A stretch of DNA of 64,000 nucleotides from Nelumbo lutea (lineage: Eukaryota > Streptophyta > Magnoliopsida > Proteales > Nelumbonaceae), in the NCBI GenBank assembly GCA_022828595.1, contig JAKGHH010000002.1, positions 76,728,383 through 76,792,382 on the forward strand. Reading direction: 5' to 3'. Every line of letters begins with the position of its first letter. The stretch's first letter is position 1. The translations under genes and the position numbers were made by a program. The notes beneath the pieces are model-generated. The model did no database searches. It had not been told where the DNA came from and was given only the letters and a program-made list of their open reading frames with translations. Below, piece after piece: positions 22,471-33,156 of this stretch.

Positions 22471-25400
22471 GGCTTGATCACCCAAATTTTCTAGAACAAG
22501 TAGAGGAGAAGTGGGGGAAGTTTCAAGTAGCAGGAACTATAGGTTTCAAATTGACTAGGAGGCTACAATTACTGAAAGGAGAAATCAAGGATTGGAGTTC
22601 AACAGTATTTGGGGATACAAGAAGAAGAAGGAAATACTAGAAAAAATGGCACTTTTGGACAGGTTGGAGGAGGAAGGAAATGTTTCTAGAGAGGAGGAGG
22701 TTGAGAGGGAAAGATTGCACTGTGAATTAAAAAGAATATTTTTTAGAGAAGAGGAGAAATGGAGACAGAAATCAAGGGTAATGTGGCTGAAAGCATGTGA
22801 CAAAAATACTGCTTTCTTTCATGCCTAGTTTCTAGTTTTATCTCTAGAATTCAGGTTGGGGAGGGAGGATGGAAGAGGATTGGATTGAAATTCAAAACAA
22901 AGTAACAGATTTCTACAAGAATCTATATACTTCAAGAATTCAAAACTGGATGTCCCTTCAGGACTTGGTTCCAAGAAAGTTGAGTGACATTTCAGTAACT
23001 TGGCTTGAGAGGGATTTTGATTTGGGAAAATTAAGGAGGCTCTGAAAGGAACAAATGGGGATAAGTCCCCGGGTCCAGATGGACTTAATTTCACGTTCAG
23101 AAAGGCATGTTGGAATCTGCTAGAAAAGGAGTTTGATCAGATGTTGAAAGAGTTTCACAAAAAAAAAAAAAAAAAGTCTCTGGAGAAAATGACTAATGCT
23201 GCATTTATATCTTTAATCCCAAAGAAGAATGGAGCGATAAATCTGAAGGGTTTTAGGCCAATCAGTCTAATCAGCAGCACTTACAAATTATTAGCCAAGG
23301 TTTTGTCAAAGAGGTTGAGAACAGTGCTACACAAAGTGGTGGGGAAGCTCAGATGGCCTTTGTGGAAGGTAGGCAGATTTTAGATGGAGTTTTGGTAGCA
23401 AGTGAATGTATAGATTCCAGAATAAGGAGCAGAAGAGCTGCTTTTGCGTGCAAGATCGACATTGAGAAAGCCTATGACCATGTGGAGTGGGGATTTCTAG
23501 AAGAGATTCAAAGATTAATGGGATTTGGAGAGAAGTGGAGGAGCTGGATGTTTGCTTGCATCTCTACAGTGTCATATTCTATTCTCATTAATGGAATTTC
23601 TACGGAATTTTTCCAAGCTTCAAGGGGCTTAAGGAAAGGAGACCCTCTCTCTCCTATCCTCTTTGTTTTGGTTTCGGAAATTCTAAATCTGCTACTGGAA
23701 AGAAGTTAACAGCTGGGTCTAGTTGAATGCTTCAAAGTGGGTAGAGATGGTCCATGCATCTCTCATCTGCAATACGCAGATGATACCTTGATCTTTCTGG
23801 ACGCTTCTCTTCAACAGATTTTAAATCTGAGAGCAGTGTTGGCAAACTTTGAGATGTTGACAGAGCTGAAGGTGAACCTATCAAAAAGCGTTCTGATTGG
23901 AGTTGGGAGGGTGGATAGGGAGGTTCTAATGGAATGCGCTGAAGCTTTTGAATCTTAAACAGGAGAACTCCCCTTTACACATTTAGGATGCCGATTGGAG
24001 GTTCCTCAAAATCAGGTACACTTTGGAGACCAATAGTGGAAAGAGTGGAGAAAAGGCTGGATGGGTGGAAGGGAAAATACCGACTTATTATCTATCCTTA
24101 CTTAGGATTCCATCACAAATAGCTGAGAGAATTGAAAAAAAATCAGAGGGGTTTTTCCTTGGTAAGGATTATCTGGGGAGGGCAGGAGTAAGAAGTTTCA
24201 TTTGATAAGTTGGGGGAAAGTTTGTAGGCCAAAGGAGAAGGATGGATTGGGTTTTAGGAGGGTCAAGCTCATTAACAAGGCTTTGGTTGGGAAATGGTTG
24301 TGGAGATTTGGCTCAGGAAGGGAGGACAATTCTTTGTGGAGAAGAATGGTAGTGGGCAAGTATGTGATGGTGAGATTTGGGTGGGAATCTAGGGAGGTGA
24401 GGTCTTCATATGGGATGAGTTTATAGAAGAGAATCATGAAATTTAGCCAAGATTTCAGGGGTCTAACAAGTTTTTCAGTTGGAGATGGAGCAAGAATCAG
24501 ATTTTGGGAGGAAGATTGGTGTGAACAGGTAAGCTATGTGAGCTTTGTCCAAGTTTGTATAGATTATCTGAAGATGAAATAACCATAAGTCAGTATTATG
24601 AGAGAAGGGGAGGACAGTTGGTTTGGTGTCCAATTTTCAGAAGGCCTTCACTGGATAGAGAATTTGAGGAATGCATTTCCCATTTTCCCTTGTGGAGAGG
24701 TTAGAGAAAGTAAAAATCTCATATCGATCAAGGGACGAATTCTGGTGGAAAGAATGTTCAAATTGGAGGTTTACTGTTAAATCTTGTTATATGGCTCTCA
24801 TCAGAAATATTTCAGATTCAGATCAGGTAGTTGCTGTTTGGGGAAATCCGGTTCCCCCAAGGATTGAAGCATTTGCATGGCTGGTGGCAATGGATGGTAT
24901 TCTGACTGTGGATCATCTGAAATCCAGGGGCTTCATTCGGCTAATAGATGCATCCTCTGCAAAGAACAGGAGGAATCAGTCAGTCATCATTTTTCCTCTT
25001 GCAAGATTGCTGAGCTCTTGTGGAGGATTTTCACTACTATGTTTGGAGATTTGGAGTCTCAAACTTCCAACCAGCAACTACAGCAGGAATCTTCTCTTCA
25101 TGGCCAAAACTACGAGGAAGTAAAAAAGCAAAAATGATTTGGAGTTGTTTTCCGTTTGCAATTTGTTGGAACATTTGGAGAGAAAGAAATAGAAGAATCT
25201 TCGAAGAAAAATACTGAAACTTGGACAAGATCGTGGCAGCTGTCAGCACTAGCAGATTGGGTTCTTGCAACTCCAGAATTTAATCATGTCTCTAGGGAGG
25301 ATTTGGGAAACATTTTGGAATTCCAGCTGTGTAATCTATGATAGTTTTATGTATTTCTGTATCCCTGCTCCCTAGCAGATCTTTATTTTTCTTTTTGATT

Positions 25401-25489
25401 CCCTTGAAGTGCAGGTAATGCCTTATCACCTGCTAGGTTGTAATCCTTTTTTTTTTATTTTAATGAATTTTACTTTTATCTTCAAAAAA
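22471..25489 (+). mobile_element. 5'-truncated L1-type LINE (ORF2 from linker to 3' end)
   Basis: Begins in the endonuclease-RT linker (LDHPNFLEQVEEKWG). It runs through the RT (23041-23958) and the thumb/zf-RVT region (VWGNPVPPRIEAFAWLV near 24840; WSCFPFAICWNIWRERN near 25145). It ends with a 3'UTR that has a stem (gcaggt..acctgc, 25411-25433) and poly(A) at about 25481-25488. No RNase H precedes the tail. At least five frameshifts and stops. 5' truncation is usual for LINE insertions. Confidence 0.85.
23141..23958 (+). pseudogene. LINE reverse transcriptase
   Basis: Motifs in order: NAAFISLIPKK, FRPISLISS, YKLLAKVLSKRL, a frameshift near 23350, then MAFVEGRQILDGVL, CKIDIEKAYDHVEWGFL (motif A), GLRKGDPLSPILF (motif B), a stop at 23707-23709, and QYADDTLIF (motif C, catalytic YADD present). 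All catalytic aspartates are intact, but the frame is broken, so no active enzyme is expected. Confidence 0.9.
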
Positions 25490-25870
25490 AATGCAAGACT
25501 TTTCAAGGAAGAGGAGAGATTTGTGGAAGCAATCCTAGAATGTATCCTCTTAAGGGTGATTCATTGGGTCAAGTCCTTGGATTTGTTCTCACCTTTTTCC
25601 TTTGACATAAGAAGGAATTGGAGGGAAGTGGCTTCTCTTTTTTTATCAATAAGTGGCTTCTTCATCTACAAGTAAATTTAGGATAGTTAAGAGTTGAGAA
25701 CCTCCTCCAGGAAGCTTCATAAAACTAAATTTTGATGGGAGTTGTCTTGGTAACCCAGGCTCATCAGATATAGGAGGGGCTTTTAGAGATAAAGATGGAA
25801 CCATTTTAGTTTTATTCTTGTGTCCTAGTGCTCAAGGAGACTCCATTAGAGCTAAACTATCAATTGTTCT

Positions 25871-26120
25871 TGTTACGAAATTATAGGCTGTAAATATGTA
25901 GTATTAGCCCAATTAGGAATAGCTTGATTATAGGAATTATTCTTTCTTTGATTTTCTTCCTATTTTAATATCTACAAGGCTGTATGATTTTCTTCCTTTT
26001 TTGTATCTGCAAGGCTGTATGATTTTCTTCCTTTTTTGTATCTACAAGGTTGTATGTATATATATGTACTATTTTCTCAATTGAAAGATATCAATTTCTT
26101 CCAATTCTTGTTCTATCACA
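25871..26120 (+). repeat. copia-1 5' LTR
   Basis: 250 bp. Contains two full units of a 35-bp repeat (tgtatgattttcttcc..tatctacaagg). Outside the repeat it differs from the 3' LTR by one substitution and one small indel by eye. Confidence 0.93.
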
Positions 26121-26122
26121 TG

Positions 26123-26697
26123 TAGACCTATTCATGGGCCGGGTGGCCCGACGGGCTGGCCCGACCCCCGGACAGGCTGGCCCGACCCCCGGACGGGCTT
26201 GAACATGCTTATAGGCCCGCGGGCTTAAATTTGGGCCAAAAAGCCCAGCCCGCAATAAATTCAAGCCGGGCTCAGGTTTTGTCAAAATAGCTTGGCCCGA
26301 GCCCGACCCGACCCGACCTAATATTAAACTTAAAATTAGTTATATGATTATGTCCATTTGAATAAATTTTTTGATTTAAGAATGTAAAATTGTGTTTTAA
26401 AATATAAAAGAAAGGGAAAAATACCATCTTGTAGGCCCATTGTTCATTTAAATAGAAAAAAAAATACTATCTAAATTTTTAATTCCAATTTGAATAGGGA
26501 AATTTGTTTTTTTTTTTCAATTAGGTCGGGGTTCGGGCTCGGGCTCGGGTTTCGGGCTTTTTACCAGGGTCGGGCTCGGGCCCAAGTTATAGGCCCGTTG
26601 GTCGGGCCGGGCTCAGGCTCGGGCCTAGTATATTTTCATTAGTGACAAGTGAAAGCCCGGCCCGAGCCCGGCCCGGCCCGGCCCATGAACAGGTCTA
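26123..26697. mobile_element. hAT-like MITE, family 1, copy B, at the LTR/PBS junction
   Basis: TAGACCTATTCATGGGCCGGG on the left; the right end inverted reads the same with one mismatch. Perfect 8-bp duplications atcacatg at 26115-26122 and 26698-26705. Those eight bases span the LTR terminus (..atcaca) and the first two bases of the primer-binding site (tg). The insertion moves the primer site 583 bases from the 5' LTR. Confidence 0.95.
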
Positions 26698-26703
26698 ATC
26701 ACA

Positions 26704-26715
26704 TGGTATCAGAGC
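26704..26715 (+). promoter_or_regulatory. copia-1 primer-binding site
   Basis: TGGTATCAGAGC, complementary to the 3' region of plant initiator tRNA-Met, as in most plant copia elements. It normally follows the LTR directly; here a MITE intervenes. Confidence 0.9.
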
Positions 26716-27007
26716 TGGAGACACCAATTCCAGTCTGAAACTAATTTCTAGTTTTCTTCCCTCTACCGCCCAAATGAGCAGCTTTGAATTCTTTACGTTG
26801 CCCAAGTGAGCAGCAGCTGCGATCTCTAGGTCACCCATTCTGAGTGACATCTGCATCTCACCACCCCTACCAGTGGAAGCGGAATCCCAAATTTGTCTAC
26901 CCACCTTCACCGGTCTCTTGTTGTTTGGGTGTTGCATTTGCTGCCGATTCAGTTTAAGTGTGTTTTATTGGCTTTGCTGGTTGTTAAAAGTTTATTTTCC
27001 TGTGTTT

Positions 27008-30000
27008 ATGGTGGCGGTTGAACAAAAGAACTTGGCTATGCCTAGTGTTATCCCCATTCTGTCTAAAATCACTAAACAAAAACTAAACGGAACTAATTAT
27101 TTAGACTGGAGTAAGATTGTTCGTTTGTATTTACAAAGTATCTCTAAGGACAACCATCTGACTAAGGACCCTCCTACTGATGAGACCCGCACTGAATGGC
27201 TAAGGATTGACGCTCAATTGTTTTTGCAAATCCACAATTCTATTGAGAATGAGTACGTCGGTCATGTCTCTCACTATGAGTTTGTAAAAGAACTAATGGA
27301 ATATTTGGCTTTTCTGTTCTCTGGTAAAGAAAATATTTCCCGCATTTTTTATGTTTGCAAGACATTTTATCGGGCTGAACAATAGGATCAGTCTTTTCAG
27401 ACCTATTTCATGAATTTCAAACGCACTTATGAGGAATTGAATGGCTTGTTAACTTTCAGTACTGATATCAAAGTTCAGTAGACTCAACGAGAACATATGG
27501 CTATTATGAGTTTTCTGGCTGGCCTTAATCCTCAATTTGATGGTGCTAAGTCACAGATTCTGTTTAATCCTAAGATTACCTCTTTAAAAGAGGTCTTTAC
27601 TAGGGCCCTTCGTACAGATACTGGTTCCCATACCTCACCTATACAACAACCTAGTGCACTTGTCAGTCAGAATAGTGGATCAACTGGCCAGTCTCGTTCT
27701 TAGAATAGTAGCAGAGGTGGCAGTAATAGTGGTCGGAATGCTGGAACTCAGGCCACAGGGGTAGTAGTTTGCTACTATTGTCATGAACCAGGACACACTA
27801 AAAGGACTTGCTAGAAATTGCTAAAGAAAAACCAGAAGTCTTTTGGGTCTCAGTCAGCTCATGTTGTAACTACGAGTGATGCTCCTCATCCATCGTCAGA
27901 TCAGACCATTACAATTTCTGCAGATGAGTATGCGAAATTTACCTAGTATCAAGAGGCATTAAAGAACTCCTCTCAGTCCATCACTGCCCTTGCTGAGTCA
28001 GGTAAAACCAATACATGTCTTGTTTTTTCTTCCTCTCAGTGGGTCATTGATTCTGGTGCAACAGATCATATGACAAGTAATCCTAGTCTTTTTTCCACTT
28101 TCCAATCACACACTTTTCCTTCTTCGGTCACCTTAGCAGATGGCTCTATTTCTTCTGTCCTTGGTTCTGGCACTATCAATCCCACACCAACACTTTCTTT
28201 GTCATCCGTATTGAGTTTACCAAAATTTTCTTTTAATTTGGTATCTGTTAACAAACTCACCCGTACTCTTAACTGTTGTATCTCATTCTTTCCTGATCAT
28301 TGTCTGTTTCAGGATCTTATGACGAAGAGGATCATTGGTAAAGGACGAGAATCAGGAGGTCTGTACATTTTGGATACCCAGGAACCTCAGACCATTGCCT
28401 GTTCAAGTACTTTATCTCCTTTTGAAGCTCATTGTCGATTGGAGCATCTATCTTTACATTTGTTAAAGAAGTTCTCCTCAGTTTCATGATGTATCTTCTT
28501 TAGATTGAGTCTTGTCAGTTTGCAAAACATCATCGTCTATCGTCTGTTTCTCGAATTAATAAAAGGGCTAGTCATGCTTTTGAGTTAATACATTCAGATG
28601 TTTGGGGACCTTGTCCTATTATGTCTAAAACTGGATTTCGATATTTTGTTACCTTTGTGGATGATTTTTCTCGTATGACTTGGTTTTATTTAATGAAATC
28701 TCATTCTGAGTTGCTTTCACATTTTAATTCCTTTTGTGCTGAAATAAAAACCTAGTTTGATGTGTCTATACAAACATTGCGAAGTGATAATGCCAAAGAA
28801 TATTTCTCTGATTCCTTCTAGACTTACATCGCTCAGAATGGAATTCTCCATGAATCATCTTGTGTTGATACTCCATCTCAAAATGGAGTGGCTGAGAGAA
28901 AAAATAGACATCTTCTTGAAACTGCCAAGGCTCTTTTATTTCAAACACATGTTCCTAAACAGTTTTGGGCTGATGCTATTTCTACAACGTGTTTTTTGAT
29001 TAATCGCATGCCTTCCACTGTTCTAAATGATCAAATCCCTTATAAGATTTTGCTTCCTAATAAATTTGTTTCCTGTTGAACCTCATATCTTTGGATGTTC
29101 TTGTTTTGTTCGTTCGTCCGCATGTTTCCAAATTGGACCCCAAGTCATTAAAATGTGTCTTCCTGTGATACTCTCGTCTCCAAAAAGGGTACAGGTGTTT
29201 TTTTCCTCTTGAACAGGTATCTTGTGTCAACTGATGTTACATTCCATGAACATCTTCCTTTCTTTACTGCTCCATCTACACCTGTGTGTCCACAAGAGGA
29301 TGATGATCTACTAGTGTATCATATCACCGATCCAGACGCTAGTGTTGTTCCAATACCCCCACCACCACCTTCTCAACCAAAACTACCTATTACTCAAGTC
29401 TATTCTCGACGACCTAATCCTCCTGTGACAAGTCCGACACCGGTCTCTTCTTCGTCATTGGATCCAATGACCAGTGATATTGATCTACCTATTGCTCTTC
29501 AGAAAGGTAAACGTCAGTGTACTTATCCAATTTCCTCTTATGTTACGTATGATCATTTGTCCTCTACTTCTTGTTCGTTTATTGCCTCTCTTGATTCTGT
29601 AGGGATTCCCAAAACTGGTCACCAGGCTTTATCCCATCCTGAGTGGCGTGATGCCATGCTTGAGGAAATGAATGCCTTAACTGAGAATGGTACTTGAGAT
29701 CTAGTCGATTTACCTACTGGTAAGAAAGCGGTTGGATGCAAGTGGGTCTTTGCAGTCAAATTTAATTCTGATGGATCAGTGGCTCGCCTGGTGGCCAAAG
29801 GCTATGCACAGACATATGGAGTGGACTATTCTGATACTTTCTCCCCTGTGGCAAAATTGACTTCAGTTCGATTATTTATTTCTCTAACAGCTACATATGA
29901 TTTGCCACTTTACCAGTTTGATATTAAAAATGCTTTCCTGCAATGGAGTTCTTCAGGAGGAGGTTTATATGGAGAAACCACATGGATTTGTTGCTTAGGG

Positions 30001-31129
30001 GGAGTATGGGAAAGTTTGTCGTCTTTGAAAATCGTTGTATGGACTAAAACAGAGTCCTCGAGCTTGGTTTGAAAAATTCAATCAGGTAGTAGAGAGGTTT
30101 GGGATGAGGAAGTGCAAATCTGACCATACTGCTTTCTATAAGCAGTCCACATTTGGCATCATTCTACTTGTTGTATATGTAAACGATATTGTTATCACTA
30201 GGAGTGACACGAAGGGAATCTCATCCTTGAAATCCTTCTTGCAGAGCCAGTTCAATACTAAAGATTTGGGGCACCTAAAATACTTCTTGGGGATTGAGGT
30301 GACAAGGAGTAAAAGAGGCATTTTCCTGTCTCAAATGAAATATGTTTTGGACCTGTTAACAGAAACTGGGAAATTGAGAGTCAAACCATGCAATACTCCA
30401 ATGCTTCCTAACTTACAATTCACAAAGGATGGAGATGCTTTTGATGATTCTGAACGATATAAAAGACTAGTTGGAAAGTTGAACTATCTCACAGTGACTC
30501 GTCCTGACATTGCTTACTCAGTTAGTATTGTAAGTCAATTTATGTCCTCTCCTACAGTGCATCATTGGGCAGCCTTAGAACAAATCTTGTGTTACTTGAA
30601 AGGAGCTCCTGGACGGGGGATGCTGTATCGGAATCATGGTCACAGTAATATTGAGTGTTTTTCTGATGCGGACTGGGCAAGTTCCAAGATTGATCGAAGG
30701 TCCATTACTGGCTATTGTGTTTTTGTTGGTGGTAATCTGGTTTCGTGGAAGAGTAAGAAGCAAAATGTGGTGCCGCGATTTAATGCAGAATCTGAGTATA
30801 GAGCAATGGCACAAGCTTCGTGTGAGGTTATGTAGATTTCTCAACTCTTAACTGAGGTCGGTCTTAAAGTTTCAGTTCCAGTGAAGCTATGGTGCAATAA
30901 TCAAGTTGCGATTCATATTGCTTCGAATCCAGTTTTTCATGAACGAACTAAACATATTGAGATAGACTGTCATTTCATTCGTGAGAAAATTCAACAAAAC
31001 TTGATCTCTACAGCATATGTGAAGTCTGGAGAGCAGTTAGGAGATATCTTTACAAAAGCTCTTAATAGAGCTCAGATTTCTTATATTTGTAACAAGCTGG
31101 GCATGATTGACATTTATGCTCCATCTTGA
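27008..31129 (+). pseudogene. copia-1 gag-pol polyprotein, multiply interrupted
   Basis: Gag starts MVAVEQKN (27008), with LNGTNYLDWSK and a zinc knuckle CYYCHEPGHTKRTC (27770-27811). Protease: WVIDSGATDHMTS near 28050. Pre-integrase and integrase: HSDVWGP, FVDDFSR, LRSDNAKEY and VAERKNRHLLETA (28590-28935). RT: RLVAKGYAQTYGVDY, YGLKQSPRAWF, then YVNDIV at 30176-30190, where the family has YVDD; the second active-site position is Asn. RNase H: DADWASSKIDRRS (30664 on) to GDIFTKAL. Premature stops at 27383, 27479, 27701, 27944, 28753 and 28819 are TAG where the family has Gln. Those at 27812 (TAG), 29696 (TGA) and 30833 (TAG) replace expected Trp. At least three frameshifts (near 28470, 29080 and 29940-30030). 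Not functional. Confidence 0.92.
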
Positions 31130-31136
31130 GGGGGAG

Positions 31137-31417
31137 TGTTACGAAATTATAGGCTGTAAATATGTAGTATTAGCCCAATTAGGAATAGTTTGATTATAGG
31201 AATTATTCTTTCTTTGATTTTCTTCCTATTTTAATATCTACAAGGCTGTATGATTTTCTTCCTTTTTTGTATCTACAAAGTTGTATGATTTTCTTCCTTT
31301 TTTGTATCTGCAAGGTTGTATGATTTTCTTCCTTTTTAGTATCTACAAGGCTGTATATATATGTACTATTTTCTCAATTGAAAGATATCAATTTCTTCCA
31401 ATTCTTGTTCTATCACA
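31137..31417 (+). repeat. copia-1 3' LTR
   Basis: 281 bp, with three units of the 35-bp internal repeat against two in the 5' LTR, which explains the length difference. Preceded by the polypurine tract. Confidence 0.93.
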
Positions 31418-31740
31418 GTTCTGTATGTGGCACAGTTAGCAGAAAGACTAAATCTTGGAAGATCGGTGGTTGAAGAGACTCTCAAGTGGTGATAAGCAGG
31501 TTAGAGAATGAAGAAGGCAGCCTGTACCTACCTAGAAGTGGTGAAGAAGATCAAGTGGTTATTAAGGGGTATGAGTATGACTGTGTTTTCATTGAGTTCC
31601 TAGGGATGCTAATGGGATGGCTGATTCGTTAGCTAGACAAGGGGTTGTTAGGGCTAGTCATACCCCGCTTGTTCATCTCTATACATTTTTCTTTATATTA
31701 ATAAAACAATATATGCTTAACTATCAAAAAAACAAGAAAA

Positions 31741-33156
31741 TATCTCACCTTTGCATGCATGGTTTACTTATCATGTATGGTCATACCCTTGTATGCTTAG
31801 CAGAACTAAACTTATCCATTTATTGGGAATGTCAGCTTCAAAAACTCAAATTTACCTTGTTCCATACACCAGAAGAGAAGCCATCTGCTGAACCATTTCC
31901 TGAAGTCGTATTGCACTTTGGAATCACATGTTGAACTCCTTTTCTATCCAGTGGCACAATTTTATAGGACTCATTTCAATTGAAGAGAATCTCATTCACC
32001 AAAACATCAGGAATGTGACCTTTCAGAGGATAACTGACTTTATTATGTAGGCTGTGGAACTCAAACTGTAATCATGTGGTTGAGAATTCATTAAATGCAT
32101 AAGACAAAGCTTAACTCTATCACAAGAAGACCTAATGTAAATTGCAAAAAAAAATACCTCAGTTCCTGAACCATGAAGAGAAGATTTCAACCCTCCTTCA
32201 ACATGGATGATGGATCTTAATAACATGTTCAGCAATAAGATAAACCTGTTGAGAAGTTGGTAGATGGGTTACTAGAGAGATAATTAAAAAGGATACTTCA
32301 TTCTCTATGCTATGAAATGTGATAATTGTTTTCATGGAGTGTCACAAATAAATGTCTCTCATACTAAGACTAGTTGCTTCAGTACTAATCTTGCTACTAG
32401 GACAAAGTGACCCAAACTGTTGGCAAAGTCACAATATGAACTACAAGCTAATTTGCCATCATTCCTGTATTAAAAAGCTGAAAGGAGATCAACAACATTT
32501 CTGGATCATTTTAAGTATTGGATATTAACAAATAAATACACTTTCCTTGTATAGTATTTTGGGACCAATTGCTATCATACACCACTGAGACTGCCATATG
32601 TTGCTTAGAGAATGGGAAGAGGCGAAGAAATTTCGAAATATAAATCAAGCCTCACCAAGAACGGAAGCAGTGCACTAATTCAGGGTCTAATACATACCAA
32701 CATAGAGCGAGTTTGCTACTTCTTGTTACTCCACTATTAGCAATAAGATATATACCTGACTTTAGTTTAGTCCAATTCCAAACTGCCCACAGAGCTTCAC
32801 AGAAAGTATTCTCTCACTTCATTTATCAATGTCATTTTTGTCAAATATAATTTTCTTGAACATCAATTTTTCATATAAACAGAATTACACAGTCCTACTG
32901 AGTGCTGACACCATAATGGCATTTCCCTGTTTAAAGGATGGATTCATGGATTGGGACCACCTATGCCAGAAGTAGAGCTGCTATCTCTTTCCTATCAAGC
33001 TTCTTTCAAATCAAAATTACATCCCAAGTTCTCACTAGGCCTTTCTGCCCTTCTTTCAGTCCATGGTCTGAATGAAGAAAAAAGCAACACAGTACCTCCC
33101 TATCAAGGAAATAACTTCTCTGGTGGGAACAAGTCCAATAAAGGAAAATGATATCA
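31741..33156. other. intergenic / 3' flank of the FAR1-type gene; possible exon at 31856-31970 (-)
   Basis: No long ORF. On the minus strand at about 31970-31856 an open stretch ends AACAAG|gtaaatt, a good donor, and contains KIVPLDRKGVQHVIPKC. I do not recognise it. Another good acceptor on the minus strand (ttcttcattcag, about 33075) suggests that the upstream FAR1-type transcript could splice into downstream 3' exons here. Confidence 0.3.

Larger units (their letters stand above)
25871..31417 (+). mobile_element. Ty1/copia LTR retrotransposon (copia-1), complete but defective
   Basis: 5' LTR 25871-26120 and 3' LTR 31137-31417, both TGTTACGAAAT..TATCACA. The target duplication gttct is at 25866-25870 and 31418-31422. 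The primer-binding site TGGTATCAGAGC (initiator tRNA-Met type) is at 26704-26715. The polypurine tract ttgagggggag is at 31126-31136. Domain order gag, protease, integrase, RT, RNase H is the copia order. The insertion lies inside a LINE RNase H domain and is itself interrupted by a MITE at 26123-26697. Confidence 0.95.
25490..31740 (+). mobile_element. LINE 3' part with RNase H, split by a copia element
   Basis: The left piece 25490-25870 gives RVIHWVKSLDLFSPF and the RNase H opening KLNFDGSCLGNPG with the first catalytic Asp. The right piece 31423-31740 continues with VAQLAERLNLG and ends DSLARQGVV, followed by a short UTR and A-rich tail (31725-31738). The copia insertion at 25871-31417 separates them inside the RNase H domain. 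The catalytic Glu position reads Lys (IRAKLS). Related RNase H tails are at 47131, 48360 and 63555. Confidence 0.8.

Noticed and set aside
21400..22900. Inverted LINE pair as a twin-priming product
   Set aside because: Twin priming does not duplicate sequence, but both arms contain RT fingers/palm, so they are two separate insertions.
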